Positions 1-9,006 of a stretch of DNA of 64,000 bases are shown here, one piece after another. The translations under genes were made by a program, and so were the position numbers. Numbering within the stretch: the stretch's first letter is position 1; the number at the start of each line of letters is the position of its first letter. The stretch spans positions 124,001 to 188,000 of the forward strand of contig NZ_QMBQ01000007.1 of the NCBI RefSeq assembly GCF_003289965.1, written 5' to 3'. The notes beneath the pieces were generated by a model, which worked only from the letters and a program-made list of their open reading frames with translations, was not told the DNA's origin and ran no database searches. The stretch comes from Mesorhizobium atlanticum. Its GTDB lineage: Bacteria > Pseudomonadota > Alphaproteobacteria > Rhizobiales > Rhizobiaceae.

Positions 1-84
1 CAACGCGAGCTTCGGCCGGCGGTCATTGCGCTCCGGGCCATGCAGGCGGCGATTGGTGTCGGCGGCATGAACTTTCGCAAACAT
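1..84 (-). CDS. N-terminal fragment of an unidentified protein, running off the window
   Basis: The ATG is at 84-82 and the frame stays open to the window edge (28 codons, beginning MFAKVHAADTNRR). A ribosome-binding-like AAGGGAA lies about 6 bases upstream of the ATG, which is why I accept it as a real gene start. The visible residues are rich in Arg, Asn and Asp with no recognisable domain. It is transcribed away from the Rieske gene. I cannot name a function from so short a piece. Confidence 0.45.
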   Translation of the reverse strand, partial: MFAKVHAADTNRRLHGPERNDRRPKLAL

Positions 85-516
85 CGGTTGTTCCCTTCAT
101 TATCTTTCTTTTTGACTATGAAACGAACTTAATCGCACTGGGTAACGGCCGGATATTGGCGGCGGCCGACTCTGTAACAGGATTGAAACAGCGCTCGGCA
201 TCTCGCCCTGCTGCAACCATTCCCTGGTTCGAAGCTAGGTCGGCGGACATATGCCACCTGTTGCGGCCAGCCGACTGTAAACGACCTCACACAAGCCTGC
301 CGGGATCGGCCACCTCGGCGGCTTTGCCGCCCGCCCGGAATCCATCGAAATGGACCTTCTCCGGGGTAGCTGTCGGCGCGCAATTTGGCCATTGCGCTTC
401 CTTGATTAAGGCCCGGATTTTCCGGGATTTTTCGGGTTCAATCGGAGTCGAATCTGTCGTCACGAAATTTCCATATTTCCACAAGCCATTGCATTTCAAT
501 GAGAAATATGTGTATA
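85..516. other. Intergenic region upstream of the Rieske oxygenase gene
   Basis: About 430 bases without a convincing gene. Short open frames on both strands have no ribosome-binding site and unusual composition. The right-hand part (about 410-516) is more AT-rich than the rest of the window and leads into the palindromic operator at 517-532, so it probably holds the promoter of the Rieske gene. I see no clear hairpin or other element. Confidence 0.4.
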
Positions 517-532
517 TTGAATGAGTATTCAA
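517..532. promoter_or_regulatory. BetI-type palindromic operator, site A
   Basis: TTGAATGAGTATTCAA is a perfect palindrome in its six-base arms, 20 bases before the Rieske start codon. It matches sites B (3519-3534) and C (11777-11792) in arm sequence, arm length and spacing. The form resembles the TTGAA/TTCAA operators of BetI-like TetR regulators, and such a regulator is encoded at 10204-10887. A site this close to the start codon suggests repression. Confidence 0.7.
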
Positions 533-551
533 CAAAAAGAAGAGCATTCCG

Positions 552-1754
552 ATGAACCCGCATCTCCGTGACGTGGCGATCCCCAATGATTGGGACCGGC
601 GGGGTTTGCCGGGGTGGAGTTATCACTCCAACGCCCTTCTCGAGCTCGAGAAGGAATACGTCTTCCGCAATCACTGGCAGATCGCCGGCCATGTCTCCGA
701 CGTGCCTAGTCCAGGCGACTATCTGACCATGGACGTCATCGGCGAGCGTGCGCTGATCGTGCGCGGCAAGGACGGCGTCGTGCGCGCCTTCAACAATATG
801 TGCCGCCACCGCGGCAGCCGCGTCGTCGCCGACAGCCAGGGCAGTTGCAAGAACGCGCTGGTGTGCCCGTTCCACGGCTGGGTCTACAATCTCGACGGCA
901 CGCTGCGCGGCGCCGCCCGTCCGCGCTCCTTCCCCGACCTCGACAAGACCGAGTTCGGCCTGATGCCGCTCGACCTCGAAATCTGGATGGGCTTCATCTT
1001 CATCCGCTTCCGCAAGGGCGGCCCGCAGCCTTCGGTAGCCGAGCTCTTGAAGCCCATCGAAGCCGAGATGGCGCATTACAACGTCGCCGATATGGTGCCG
1101 TCCTGGGGCATCTGGACCCAGAAATCGCCGGTCAACTGGAAATCGGTGCGCGACGTCGACAATGAAGGCTACCACGTCGCCATGGCGCATCCGGCGCTGC
1201 AGGACCTCTACGGCGCGACCTATTTCGACGAGCCCTTCATCAACGGCGTGTCGCGGTCCTTCGCCACCTACAATCCGCATGCCGGCCGGCGCTGGAGCGT
1301 GCGCGAATACATCAAGCTTGCGCCTGAGGCCACGCACCTGCCGGAGCACCTACGCAAGGCCTGGATCTATTACGGCATCTTCCCCAACAACGCGCTGTCA
1401 ATCATGCCGGAATCCGTCCAGTTCTATCAGGAGTTCCCGTTGTCGACCGGCGAGACGCTGCTGCGCGGCGCGATCTACCGCTACAAGGACGAGACAAGAG
1501 AGCAGGCCGCGGCGCGCTACCTCGCCTACCGCATCGACCGCGACACGATGAACGAGGACGTGCAGCTTTCGGTGTGGTCGAACGAATCCATGCTGTCGGA
1601 GGCTTTTGAAGGCTTCTACTTGTCGGATCTGGAGTATGGCGTGCGCACCCACCACGACCACCTGCGCAGGCAGGTCCCGGTGCTGAACCTGGAGGCGGCG
1701 CCGGAGGAAAAGGACATGTGGGGTCTGAACGACGCGCTACGGTCGAGGGGGTAG
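552..1754 (+). CDS. Rieske non-heme iron oxygenase, alpha subunit (betaine/stachydrine demethylase-like)
   Basis: A 400-residue ring-hydroxylating-type oxygenase. The N-terminal Rieske [2Fe-2S] site is complete: C84-x-H86 (CRHRGSR) and C105-x2-H108 (CPFHGW). The catalytic domain carries the mononuclear iron motif NWKSVRDVDNEGYH with H208 and H213. Length and architecture fit single-component alpha subunits that oxidatively N-demethylate quaternary amines (stachydrine demethylase Stc2, glycine betaine GbcA, carnitine CntA) as well as aromatic dioxygenases. The cluster context (GcvT-like methyltransferase, Pot-type transporter, amine oxidase, BetI-like regulator) favours an N-methylated substrate. 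No reductase gene is adjacent, so electrons must come from a partner encoded elsewhere. It is preceded by operator site A and followed by an inverted repeat element. Confidence 0.85.
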   Translation: MNPHLRDVAIPNDWDRRGLPGWSYHSNALLELEKEYVFRNHWQIAGHVSDVPSPGDYLTMDVIGERALIVRGKDGVVRAFNNMCRHRGSRVVADSQGSCKNALVCPFHGWVYNLDGTLRGAARPRSFPDLDKTEFGLMPLDLEIWMGFIFIRFRKGGPQPSVAELLKPIEAEMAHYNVADMVPSWGIWTQKSPVNWKSVRDVDNEGYHVAMAHPALQDLYGATYFDEPFINGVSRSFATYNPHAGRRWSVREYIKLAPEATHLPEHLRKAWIYYGIFPNNALSIMPESVQFYQEFPLSTGETLLRGAIYRYKDETREQAAARYLAYRIDRDTMNEDVQLSVWSNESMLSEAFEGFYLSDLEYGVRTHHDHLRRQVPVLNLEAAPEEKDMWGLNDALRSRG

Positions 1755-1761
1755 CCCTCTT

Positions 1762-2001
1762 CCTTCTCCCCGTTCTACGGGGAGAAGGTGCCCGAAGGGC
1801 GGTTGAGGGGCAACGCCAGCGTCGCGCGATTGGCTTGCCCTCAACCTCAGAAACCTACCTCCGACTGAAATTTTGGCGCCGGCCGGCCGGTGAGATCATC
1901 ATCTCGGACGGACGAAGTTCCTTGTGCGCACCCAATCGCCAATGTCGGTGCCGCCCCTCATCCGCCTGCCGGCACCTTCTCCCCGTGAAACGGGGAGAAG
2001 G
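1762..2001. repeat. Intergenic palindromic mosaic element (CTTCTCCCC family), copy 1
   Basis: Two perfect hairpins, 1762-1788 and 1975-2001, each have 12-base arms CCTTCTCCCCGT/ACGGGGAGAAGG and a 3-base loop. The segments next to them (GAAGGGCGGTTGAGGGG near 1793 and CCCCTCATCCGCC near 1956) are also complementary, so the whole element can fold into one large structure. It lies between the convergent Rieske and aminotransferase genes and may act as a two-way terminator. Related copies are at 17989-18130 and 62129-62348. Confidence 0.8.
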
Positions 2002-2012
2002 AAAGAGGCTAA

Positions 2013-3431
2013 TCACCCCCGCCACACCCCTTCCTTCCTGAGATCATCCATCGTCCGCGAAATCCCTTCGCGCAGGATCGCCACCATGTCGTCGACCTGC
2101 TCCTTGGTGATGATCAGCGGCGGCGACATCACGCACATGTTGATCAGCGGCCGCACCAGAAGGCCGAGCTCGTGGCAATGCGCGTCGATGCGTTTGCCGA
2201 CACTCTTGTCGAGCTGCAGCGGATCCTTGCTTTCGCGATCGGCGACGCATTCGACGCAAGCCATCAGGCCGAGGCCACGCACCTCGCCGACCAGCGGCAG
2301 CTCTTCAAGCGTCTTCAACTGCGCCTGGAAATAGGGCGCGATCTCGCGCGTGTGGGCGAGCACGCCTCCTTCCAGCAGGTCGAGATTCTTCAGCGCCACC
2401 GCGCAGCCGATCGGATGGCTGGTGTAGGTGAGGCCATGGCCGAACAGCGCATCGGGATGGTTGGAGCGGCGCAACTCCTCGAGCAGCCGCTCGGAGATGA
2501 TGACGCCGCCGAGCGGGAAATAGCCCGACGTAACGCCTTTGGCGAAGGTGATCATATCCGGATCGATGCCGAACACGTCTCCGGAGGCGAAGACATGACC
2601 GAGCCGTCCGAAGCCGGTCACCACCTCGTCTGAAACATAGAGGATATCGTTCTCGCGGCAGATCTCGCGGATGCGCTTCAGATACCCGTCCGGCGGCACG
2701 ACGACGCCTCCGGAAGCCTGCACCGGCTCGCCGACAAAGGCGCCGACGCGCTCGGCGCCGACGCGCGCGATGGTGTCGCGGAACTGGTCGACCAGGAAAT
2801 CGGTGAAGGCTGCGACGTTCATGCCCTTCGGCCGCCGGAACGGATCCGGCGAGGAAAGCTTGATCACCAGATCGCTTGCGCCGTCCATCCAGTCGTGATC
2901 GCGCGGACGGCCGTTGAGCGAGGCCGAGAGATAGGTCGAGCCGTGATAGGCGCCGCCGCGGCTGAGGATCAGCTTCTTCTCCGGCCGTCCGCGCACATTG
3001 TTGTAGAACTGCATGAAGCGCAGCGCCGTTTCCACCGCCGACGAGCCGCCGGTGGTGAAGAAGGTGTGGCTGAGATCGCCCGGCGCCGCGTCTGCGATTC
3101 GTCGCGCGAGCTCGGCCGAGGGCGCGTTCATCGTGTACCAGGGCGTGTTGTAGGAGAGCGCCATCGCCTGGTCGTACATGACCTTGGCCAGCTCCTCGCG
3201 GCGGTGGCCGACATTGATGCACCACATGCCGGCCGGGCCGTCGATCAGCCGCTTGCCGGAGGCGTCGGTGATGTAGATGCCGTAGCCCTCGCCGATCAGC
3301 GTGCGCGCCTCGTCGCCGACCGAGCCGGCATAGGGCCAGGGCTGGACGAGATGGCGCTTGGCGAGCTCGACCGCGTCGTCATCGCCAGGCCCGATCAGTT
3401 CGCTTGCCTTGATCTTGCTTTGAGCCGCCAT
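2013..3431 (-). CDS. Class III (omega-amino) PLP-dependent aminotransferase
   Basis: A 472-residue fold-type I aminotransferase of the ornithine/GABA/omega-amino acid group. The pyridoxal-phosphate lysine is K298 in TFAKGVTSGYFPLGG, the conserved cofactor aspartate is D268 in YVSDEVVTGFGR, and the phosphate-binding TTGGSSAVETA lies near residues 126-136. It would move an amino group from a primary amine or omega-amino acid to pyruvate or 2-oxoglutarate. It is transcribed divergently from the ABC transporter operon, with operator site B 88 bases before its start. In this island it probably handles the primary amine left after demethylation of the substrate. The exact substrate cannot be read from the sequence. 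Confidence 0.88.
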   Translation of the reverse strand: MAAQSKIKASELIGPGDDDAVELAKRHLVQPWPYAGSVGDEARTLIGEGYGIYITDASGKRLIDGPAGMWCINVGHRREELAKVMYDQAMALSYNTPWYTMNAPSAELARRIADAAPGDLSHTFFTTGGSSAVETALRFMQFYNNVRGRPEKKLILSRGGAYHGSTYLSASLNGRPRDHDWMDGASDLVIKLSSPDPFRRPKGMNVAAFTDFLVDQFRDTIARVGAERVGAFVGEPVQASGGVVVPPDGYLKRIREICRENDILYVSDEVVTGFGRLGHVFASGDVFGIDPDMITFAKGVTSGYFPLGGVIISERLLEELRRSNHPDALFGHGLTYTSHPIGCAVALKNLDLLEGGVLAHTREIAPYFQAQLKTLEELPLVGEVRGLGLMACVECVADRESKDPLQLDKSVGKRIDAHCHELGLLVRPLINMCVMSPPLIITKEQVDDMVAILREGISRTMDDLRKEGVWRG

Positions 3432-3518
3432 CTTCGCCTCACACCACCGGGTTGCAGAAATTTATCGCACATCAACAGCGCGGAAAACCAAGGAAATTCG
3501 GCTTTTCATCGCTTCATT

Positions 3519-3534
3519 TTGAATGTTCGTTCAA
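3519..3534. promoter_or_regulatory. BetI-type palindromic operator, site B
   Basis: TTGAATGTTCGTTCAA has arms TTGAAYR/YRTTCAA, the same pattern as sites A and C. It lies between the divergent aminotransferase gene and the ABC transporter operon, so one bound repressor could control both. The distance is about 88 bases to the aminotransferase start and 185 bases to the permease start. Confidence 0.7.
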
Positions 3535-3719
3535 TCAATATTGCAGAAATAGCGCTTGATTTCAATCGGCGGATACGCTCATGATGAAGGAAAGCCGGCA
3601 AGCCAGGAGCGATCACGTTCCGAGCATAAATCGGGAACAGGCGGCCGGCACTGCGAATGGGAAGGCCGCATGGCGGGACAGTCCGAGCCAGCTACCGAAA
3701 TCACGCCTGGAGCGCTGCA

Positions 3720-4637
3720 ATGACGGTTGCCGCGGAAGGGTCGCCCCCGTTGCGTATGGCGGGGGCCAGGCGAAATCCCCTTCTGCAATCGGAAGCCGTC
3801 CAGGGCTTTGCCCTGATCAGTCCCACCTTCGTCTACGCCCTTATTCTTCTCGTCCTGCCGATCCTGGTCGTCATCGCCCATTCCTTCTGGACGCAGAACT
3901 ACCTCACCATCGACCACACCTTCACGCTGGAGAACTACCGGATCGCGCTGACCGAGCCGATCTACCGCGACCTGCTCTGGCGCTCGCTCTACATCTCGCT
4001 GACGGTCAGCCTGTTGACGGTGGCGCTGGCCTACCCGATCGCCTATTTCATTTCCTTCCACGGCGGCCGCCACAAGAGCCTGTGGCTGTTCCTCATCACC
4101 ATCCCCTTCTGGACGAGCTACCTGCTGCGCGTGATGTCGTGGAAGGTGATCCTTGGCTATAACGGCGTCTTGAATTCCGGGCTGATGGGCCTCGGCATCA
4201 TCAGCGAGCCGTCGGACGCGCTGCTCTACAATTCCAGCGCCGTCATCATCACGCTCACCCATGCCTGGGCGACCTTCGCCATCCTGCCGATTTTCGTTTC
4301 GCTGGAAAAGGTCGACCGAACCCTGGTCGAAGCGGCGACCGATCTCGGCGACGGGCCGCTGCGCTCCTTCCTGCGCGTGACCCTGCCGCTGTCGGCGCCC
4401 GGCGTCATCTCGGCGGCGCTCATCGTCATGATCCCGACCGTCGGCGACTATGTCACGCCGAAGCTCGTCGGCGGCAAGGACGGCGTCATGATCGCCAACG
4501 CCATCCAGGCGCAGTTCGGCAAGGCGTCGAACTGGCCGCTGGGTGCCGCGCTCTCCGTCACCACGATGATCATCGCCTCGCTGATGGCCGGCGCCACGGT
4601 GCTGGTCATCCGCGCTTTGCAGAGGCTGGCACGATGA
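3720..4637 (+). CDS. ABC transporter permease, spermidine/putrescine (PotB) type
   Basis: Inner-membrane permease with a BPD_transp_1 domain. It has six hydrophobic segments, the first at FALISPTFVYALILLVLPIL, and the ABC-contact loop EAATDLGDGPLRSFLRVTLPLSAPG in the C-terminal half. I place the start at ATG 3720, 305 residues, because GGAG lies 7 bases upstream. An in-frame ATG at 3657 has no such site and would add 21 non-hydrophobic residues. It forms an operon with a second permease (4-base ATGA overlap) and an ATPase. Substrate specificity comes from the binding proteins encoded at 7825-10089 in a separate unit. Confidence 0.88.
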   Translation: MTVAAEGSPPLRMAGARRNPLLQSEAVQGFALISPTFVYALILLVLPILVVIAHSFWTQNYLTIDHTFTLENYRIALTEPIYRDLLWRSLYISLTVSLLTVALAYPIAYFISFHGGRHKSLWLFLITIPFWTSYLLRVMSWKVILGYNGVLNSGLMGLGIISEPSDALLYNSSAVIITLTHAWATFAILPIFVSLEKVDRTLVEAATDLGDGPLRSFLRVTLPLSAPGVISAALIVMIPTVGDYVTPKLVGGKDGVMIANAIQAQFGKASNWPLGAALSVTTMIIASLMAGATVLVIRALQRLAR

Positions 4638-5455
4638 CGGCGACGAGACGTTTCCTGCCTGGATGGCTGTCGAGCTACGCCACGCTCTACATCCTCTTCC
4701 TTTATCTGCCGGTGATCTTCCTGCCGATCTTCTCGGTCAACACGGCGGCGACACCGAAATTCCCGCTCTCCGGCGTCACGCTGCACTGGTACGAGGACCT
4801 GCCGAAAACGCCGGCGCTGATCGACGCCACCTGGAACAGCCTGATCGTCGGCGTCTCCGCCTCGATCCTGTCGACGGTGCTGGGCATCCTCGCCGCCCGC
4901 TCCATCACCCGCTACCGCTACCCGGGCCGCCGCGCCATCAACGGGCTGATCATGGCGCCGCTGGTGCTGCCGGAAGTGATCGTCGCGATCTCCATGCTGC
5001 TGGTCATGCTGCAGCTGGGCCTCAGCCTGTCGCTGTTCACCGTGGTGCTCGGCCATGTTCTGGTTTGCATCCCCTATTCGATGACGGTGCTGACCTCCGG
5101 CTTCGAGGGTTTCGACCGCAGCCTGGAGGAGGCTTCCGCCGATCTCGGCGAAAGCGCCTTCGGCACCTTCCGGCGCGTGACGCTGCCGATGGTCGCGCCG
5201 GCGATCATCTCCAGCCTGCTGGTCTGCTTCACCATCTCGCTGGACGAATTCATCATCGCCTTCTTCCTCACCGGCACCGAGGCGACGCTGCCGATCTACA
5301 TCTGGGGCCAGCTGCGCTTCGCGGCCAAGCTTCCCGGCGTGCTGGCGCTCGGCACCTTGCTGCTCCTCGCATCCTTCGTGCTGATGACGATCGCCGAAAT
5401 CCTGCGCCGCCGCGCGGCCAGACGCACCCAGAACGAGGGAGGCCTCTATGCTTGA
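4634..5455 (+). CDS. ABC transporter permease, spermidine/putrescine (PotC) type
   Basis: Second inner-membrane subunit of the same importer, 273 residues. It has six predicted membrane segments and the EAA loop EEASADLGESAFGTFRRVTLP near residues 165-185. The segment SLDEFIIAFFLTG is typical of PotC/PotI proteins. It overlaps the upstream permease by 4 bases and the ATPase gene by 8 bases, so the three subunits are almost certainly translated together. The heterodimer with the preceding permease forms the channel for a small cationic or zwitterionic solute. Confidence 0.88.
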   Translation: MTATRRFLPGWLSSYATLYILFLYLPVIFLPIFSVNTAATPKFPLSGVTLHWYEDLPKTPALIDATWNSLIVGVSASILSTVLGILAARSITRYRYPGRRAINGLIMAPLVLPEVIVAISMLLVMLQLGLSLSLFTVVLGHVLVCIPYSMTVLTSGFEGFDRSLEEASADLGESAFGTFRRVTLPMVAPAIISSLLVCFTISLDEFIIAFFLTGTEATLPIYIWGQLRFAAKLPGVLALGTLLLLASFVLMTIAEILRRRAARRTQNEGGLYA

Positions 5456-6566
5456 GCAGGTCCAATCCGAGCGCATCCAAACCGACCGGACCATGATCGA
5501 GATCCGCGACGTGACCCGCAGCTACGGATCGTTCAAGGCGCTGGACAATGCCTCGCTGGCGATCCGCGAAGGCGAGTTCTTCTCGCTGCTCGGACCCTCA
5601 GGCTGCGGCAAGACCACGCTGTTGCGCATGATCGCCGGCTTCGACACGCCGACCGGCGGTTCCATCGCCGTCGATGGCCAGCCGATGGAGGGCATCCCCG
5701 CCAACCGCCGGCCGACCAACATGGTCTTCCAGAGCTATGCGATCTTCCCGCATCTCAATGTCGAGCAGAATGTCGCCTATGGGCTGAAGCGGCTGAAGCT
5801 CGACGCCGGCGAGGAGAAGCGCCGCGTCGAGGAGGCGCTGGCGCAGGTGTCGCTGACCGGCCTCGGCAAGCGCCGCGCCACCGAGATTTCCGGCGGCCAG
5901 CGCCAGCGCGTGGCTTTGGCCCGCGCCCTGGTCATGCGACCGAAGGTGCTGCTGCTCGACGAGCCGCTTTCGGCGCTCGACAAGAAGCTGCGCGAGCAGA
6001 TGCAGGTCGAATTGCGCCGCCTGCAGCAGGCGGTCGGCATCACCTTCGTTCTGGTCACGCACGACCAGTACGAGGCTTTGGCGATGTCGGACCGCATCGC
6101 GGTGATGTTCGGTGGCCGCATTGCACAGGTCGCCTCGCCGAAGGAGATCTACCAGCGCCCGGTCAACCGCCAGGTGGCCGATTTCCTTGGCGGCATGAAT
6201 TTCGTCAAGGCCGAGATCGTCGAGGAGAACGGCGCCTCGCTGGTGCTCGACACGCTGGGCTTCGGCCGCGTCAGGACCGATAAGCCGAAGGCTTTCGTGC
6301 GCAATGGCGGCGCGGCGACGCTCGGCATCCGGCCCGAGCGCCTGCGCGTTCTGTGGGACAACGCGACGGCGAAATTCGAAGTGGCCGGCAAGGTTGTCGA
6401 GCGCCATTATTTCGGCGAGATCACCCATCTGATCGTTGAGATACCGGGGCTCGAAAAACCGCTCTCGGTGACCGAGACCAACGATTTCGGCGCCGACGAC
6501 ATTCCCGTCGGCGCGCCGATCCGCCTCGCCTACGATCCCGAAGCTCTGGTGGCGATGGCCGACTGA
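5448..6566 (+). CDS. ABC transporter ATP-binding protein, PotA type
   Basis: A 372-residue ATPase that powers the importer. Walker A is GPSGCGKTT, the signature is ISGGQRQR, Walker B is VLLLDEPLSALD and the switch histidine lies in VTHDQ. The C-terminal third is a TOBE_2-like regulatory domain, as in PotA, FbpC and MalK relatives. Two possible starts exist (MLEQVQ at 5448 and MIEIRD at 5493). I keep the first because it overlaps the permease gene. The 3' end overlaps the convergent flavoprotein gene by 37 bases. Confidence 0.9.
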   Translation: MLEQVQSERIQTDRTMIEIRDVTRSYGSFKALDNASLAIREGEFFSLLGPSGCGKTTLLRMIAGFDTPTGGSIAVDGQPMEGIPANRRPTNMVFQSYAIFPHLNVEQNVAYGLKRLKLDAGEEKRRVEEALAQVSLTGLGKRRATEISGGQRQRVALARALVMRPKVLLLDEPLSALDKKLREQMQVELRRLQQAVGITFVLVTHDQYEALAMSDRIAVMFGGRIAQVASPKEIYQRPVNRQVADFLGGMNFVKAEIVEENGASLVLDTLGFGRVRTDKPKAFVRNGGAATLGIRPERLRVLWDNATAKFEVAGKVVERHYFGEITHLIVEIPGLEKPLSVTETNDFGADDIPVGAPIRLAYDPEALVAMAD

Positions 6567-7828
6567 ATCTTTCCGGCCGCGATGCGGCCGGCGACGATCG
6601 CGCCCTCGACATAACCCGGGAAAGACGGCGAGACCTCCGAAGCGGCGAAATGGACCGACGGCGCGCCGGCGAGGATCACACGCTCGGCATCGCGCGCCGT
6701 GACATCGATGATGAGATCGCTATAGGCGCCGCCGCTCCAGCGGTCATGCGTCCAGTCCCGCGCGCTGAAATCGACGATGTCGGCGGCCTGTGGGCCAAGC
6801 GCCTGGACAAGCCTCGCGGTGATTTCCGCCTGCAGCGCCGTCTCGCCGAGCGGATGCCAGCGCAGCGCCAGCGGCCCGCCGACAAACACCACAAGCGCGG
6901 CGTGATCGGCATCCTTGCTGGCGTCGCAGGCAAACAGCCCCGGCTGGTCGCGCCACATCACCATGCCGCACAGGCCCCACTCGCGCCAGAACGGCTTTGC
7001 GTAGCGCACCAGGATCTTGATCACCGCGCCGCTTTCCCAGACGCCGAGCGCGCTTGCGAGCTCCGCCGGCAGGGCAGGCACGAAGTCGAGCTTCGCGGCC
7101 GTCGCCGGCGGCAGCGCGATCAGAACCTGGCGCGCTTCGATGACACCGCGGGCCGAGACGACGCGAACGCCTTGCGGCCCATGCTCGATCCGCGTCGCGG
7201 CTTCGCCGAGCCGCAGCCGGTCGGCGAGGTCGCCGGCCAGATCCTCGGCCAGCGATTGCATGGTGTCGCCCAGAAAATACTGCAGCTCGAACACCTCGTT
7301 GGTGATGCGGCGGTCATTGTCGATCAGGTACCAGAGCGGCACCTTGTCCGCCGCCAGGCACCACAGGCCCTCGACCAGCGAGCGGAAAGCGGCCTTGGCA
7401 TCGGCCTCATCGTGCTGGCGTTCCAGCCAATCGGCGACGGTCAGCCCGGCTATCGCCGGATCGTCCGGTTCAATCCGGTTCATGCGCTCGCGGATCGCCA
7501 TCGAGACATGATAGGTCCGCTCCGCCCGGGCCGGCGTCATCGACGGATGGGTGAGGAATTCGCCGTCGATATAGGTCTCGACGAAGGCCTTGCCGTGGGC
7601 CTTGGCCAGCGCCATCACTTCGGGCATGTCTTGGCACAGGAACTGGCCGCCGCTGTCGATCAGCTCGCCGAGTCCGTTGCGGACAGCCTCCACCCTGCCG
7701 CCGACGCGATCGCGCGCCTCCAGCACAAGGAAATCGGTGCCGGCGCGCTTCAATTCAAACGCGGCGGACAGGCCGGTGAAGCCGGCGCCGACGATGACGA
7801 CGTCGGTTCTTTCAACGATGCTGCTCAA
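6530..7828 (-). CDS. FAD-dependent amine oxidase (flavin monoamine oxidase family)
   Basis: A 432-residue flavoprotein. The N-terminal dinucleotide-binding motif is VVIVGAGFTGLSAAFELKRAG, followed by the FAD motif LEARDRVGGRVE. The C-terminal FAD contact is the SPSFPGYVEGAIVAGR region, typical of monoamine and polyamine oxidases. It would oxidise a C-N bond of an amine to an imine and release aldehyde plus amine. The start is a TTG at 7828-7826 that overlaps the TGA stop of the upstream binding-protein gene (TTGA), so translation is coupled to it. This ties the oxidase directly to uptake of its probable substrate or of a demethylated product. Confidence 0.82.
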   Translation of the reverse strand: MSSIVERTDVVIVGAGFTGLSAAFELKRAGTDFLVLEARDRVGGRVEAVRNGLGELIDSGGQFLCQDMPEVMALAKAHGKAFVETYIDGEFLTHPSMTPARAERTYHVSMAIRERMNRIEPDDPAIAGLTVADWLERQHDEADAKAAFRSLVEGLWCLAADKVPLWYLIDNDRRITNEVFELQYFLGDTMQSLAEDLAGDLADRLRLGEAATRIEHGPQGVRVVSARGVIEARQVLIALPPATAAKLDFVPALPAELASALGVWESGAVIKILVRYAKPFWREWGLCGMVMWRDQPGLFACDASKDADHAALVVFVGGPLALRWHPLGETALQAEITARLVQALGPQAADIVDFSARDWTHDRWSGGAYSDLIIDVTARDAERVILAGAPSVHFAASEVSPSFPGYVEGAIVAGRIAAGKIQSAIATRASGS

Positions 7829-8895
7829 TAGCCGGCCTTGATCTTCTCGAACTCGGCGACCATGCGCTGCTTCAAATCCGGCGCCACCGGCTGCTGGAAC
7901 AGCGTCTTGTCGAGGAATTTGTCGAGATTGTCGAAGCCGCGCTCGGTGAGCAGCTTCTGGTCCATCGCCGCCATGCCCGCGCTGTTGCCGTGGCCGTAGC
8001 CGAAGGTCTTGACCATATACTCCGAAACACCCGGCGCATTGACGGCGCTCAGGAACTCATAGGCCTGGTCGAGCTTGCCCGGCGCATCCTTGAGCAGCAC
8101 ATAACCACACACCCAGGTCGAGATGCCTTCCTTGGTGTCGCGGTTCATGGCGATAGGCAGACCCTGCCCTTTCAGCGTCACATAGGTCTCGTTCCAGCCC
8201 CAGACCAGGTCGACTTCGTTGCCCGTGAAAGCCTGGTTGAGATCGGTGTCGTCGGTCCAGTAGAAGCGGACATTCTTGTGAACGTCGCGCAGGAAGGCGG
8301 AGGCCTGTTTGAACTGCTCGTCGGTCATCTTGGTCCAGTCCTTCAGGCCGATGACCAGGCTCGCCAGCGCATAGGCGTCGTCGACATTGTCGCCGATGGT
8401 GACGCGGCCCTTGAACTTTGGATCGGCGAAAATCCTCAGCGACTGCGCCTCGTCCGCCGTCACCTTGTCGGTGCGGTAGAGCAGCGAGGTGTTGCCCCAG
8501 TCGAACGGCATGAACCATGCCTTGCCGTCGGCGGTGGTGGCGAGATCCTTCATCGCCATGATGCCGGGATTGAGGTCCTTCCAGCCGGCGATCTTCGAAG
8601 TGTCGAGCGGCTGCAGCAACCCTGCCTCGCGCCATTTCACCACGCTTTGCGAGCAGGGATGCGCGATATCGGCCTTGAAGCCGGCGCGCATCTTCTCGAA
8701 GGCCTCGTCCTCGTCGCCGAAGAAGGAGAAGGTCGGCTCGGCGCCGTATTTGATGGTATAGGCCGGATGCAGCAGCGGGTCCTCATAACCGGACCAGTCG
8801 AAGACGACGAGGTCGCCGCCGCCTTCGGCAAGCGCATAGGCTGTGCCCGCGCCAATGGTGACGACGGCGGCAAGGACAAGGCGGCGAAGCATCAT
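7825..8895 (-). CDS. Periplasmic substrate-binding protein, PotD/PotF type (second of a pair)
   Basis: A 356-residue solute-binding protein with a signal peptide (MMLRRLVLAAVVTIGAGTA, cleavage near AYALA-EG). Mature landmarks FDWSGYEDP, FFGDEDEAFEKMRAGF, HPCSQSVVKWREAGLLQPLDT and ISTWVCGYVLLKDAPG are shared almost word for word with the protein at 9007-10089. The family binds polyamines and related cationic solutes. The many aromatic residues of the mature chain (FDW, FFG, YWTDDTD, WGWNET) would suit a quaternary or protonated amine. It is co-transcribed with the amine oxidase downstream. Confidence 0.85.
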   Translation of the reverse strand: MMLRRLVLAAVVTIGAGTAYALAEGGGDLVVFDWSGYEDPLLHPAYTIKYGAEPTFSFFGDEDEAFEKMRAGFKADIAHPCSQSVVKWREAGLLQPLDTSKIAGWKDLNPGIMAMKDLATTADGKAWFMPFDWGNTSLLYRTDKVTADEAQSLRIFADPKFKGRVTIGDNVDDAYALASLVIGLKDWTKMTDEQFKQASAFLRDVHKNVRFYWTDDTDLNQAFTGNEVDLVWGWNETYVTLKGQGLPIAMNRDTKEGISTWVCGYVLLKDAPGKLDQAYEFLSAVNAPGVSEYMVKTFGYGHGNSAGMAAMDQKLLTERGFDNLDKFLDKTLFQQPVAPDLKQRMVAEFEKIKAGY

Positions 8896-8958
8896 GGCGC
8901 GAGAACTCCCCCATCGAACGCATCAGGGAGGTTAGGAGAATTCCCGGGCTTTGGCGAG

Positions 8959-8991
8959 CCCGTCACTTTGCTCTGCTCGCAAGTGAGCGGG
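8959..8991. other. Hairpin between the two binding-protein genes
   Basis: The arms CCCGTCACTT (8959-8968) and AAGTGAGCGGG (8981-8991) pair with one bulge in the spacer between the two paralogous genes. No T-run follows on the transcribed strand. It looks more like an intercistronic stem that stabilises or partly limits the message, as in other binding-protein operons, than a terminator. Confidence 0.45.
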
Positions 8992-9006
8992 CCGTTTAAA
9001 TTCGGC

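Noticed and set aside
438..1349. 303-residue open frame antisense to the Rieske gene
   Set aside because: The Rieske protein has complete iron-site motifs on the plus strand. The antisense frame has none and no ribosome-binding site.
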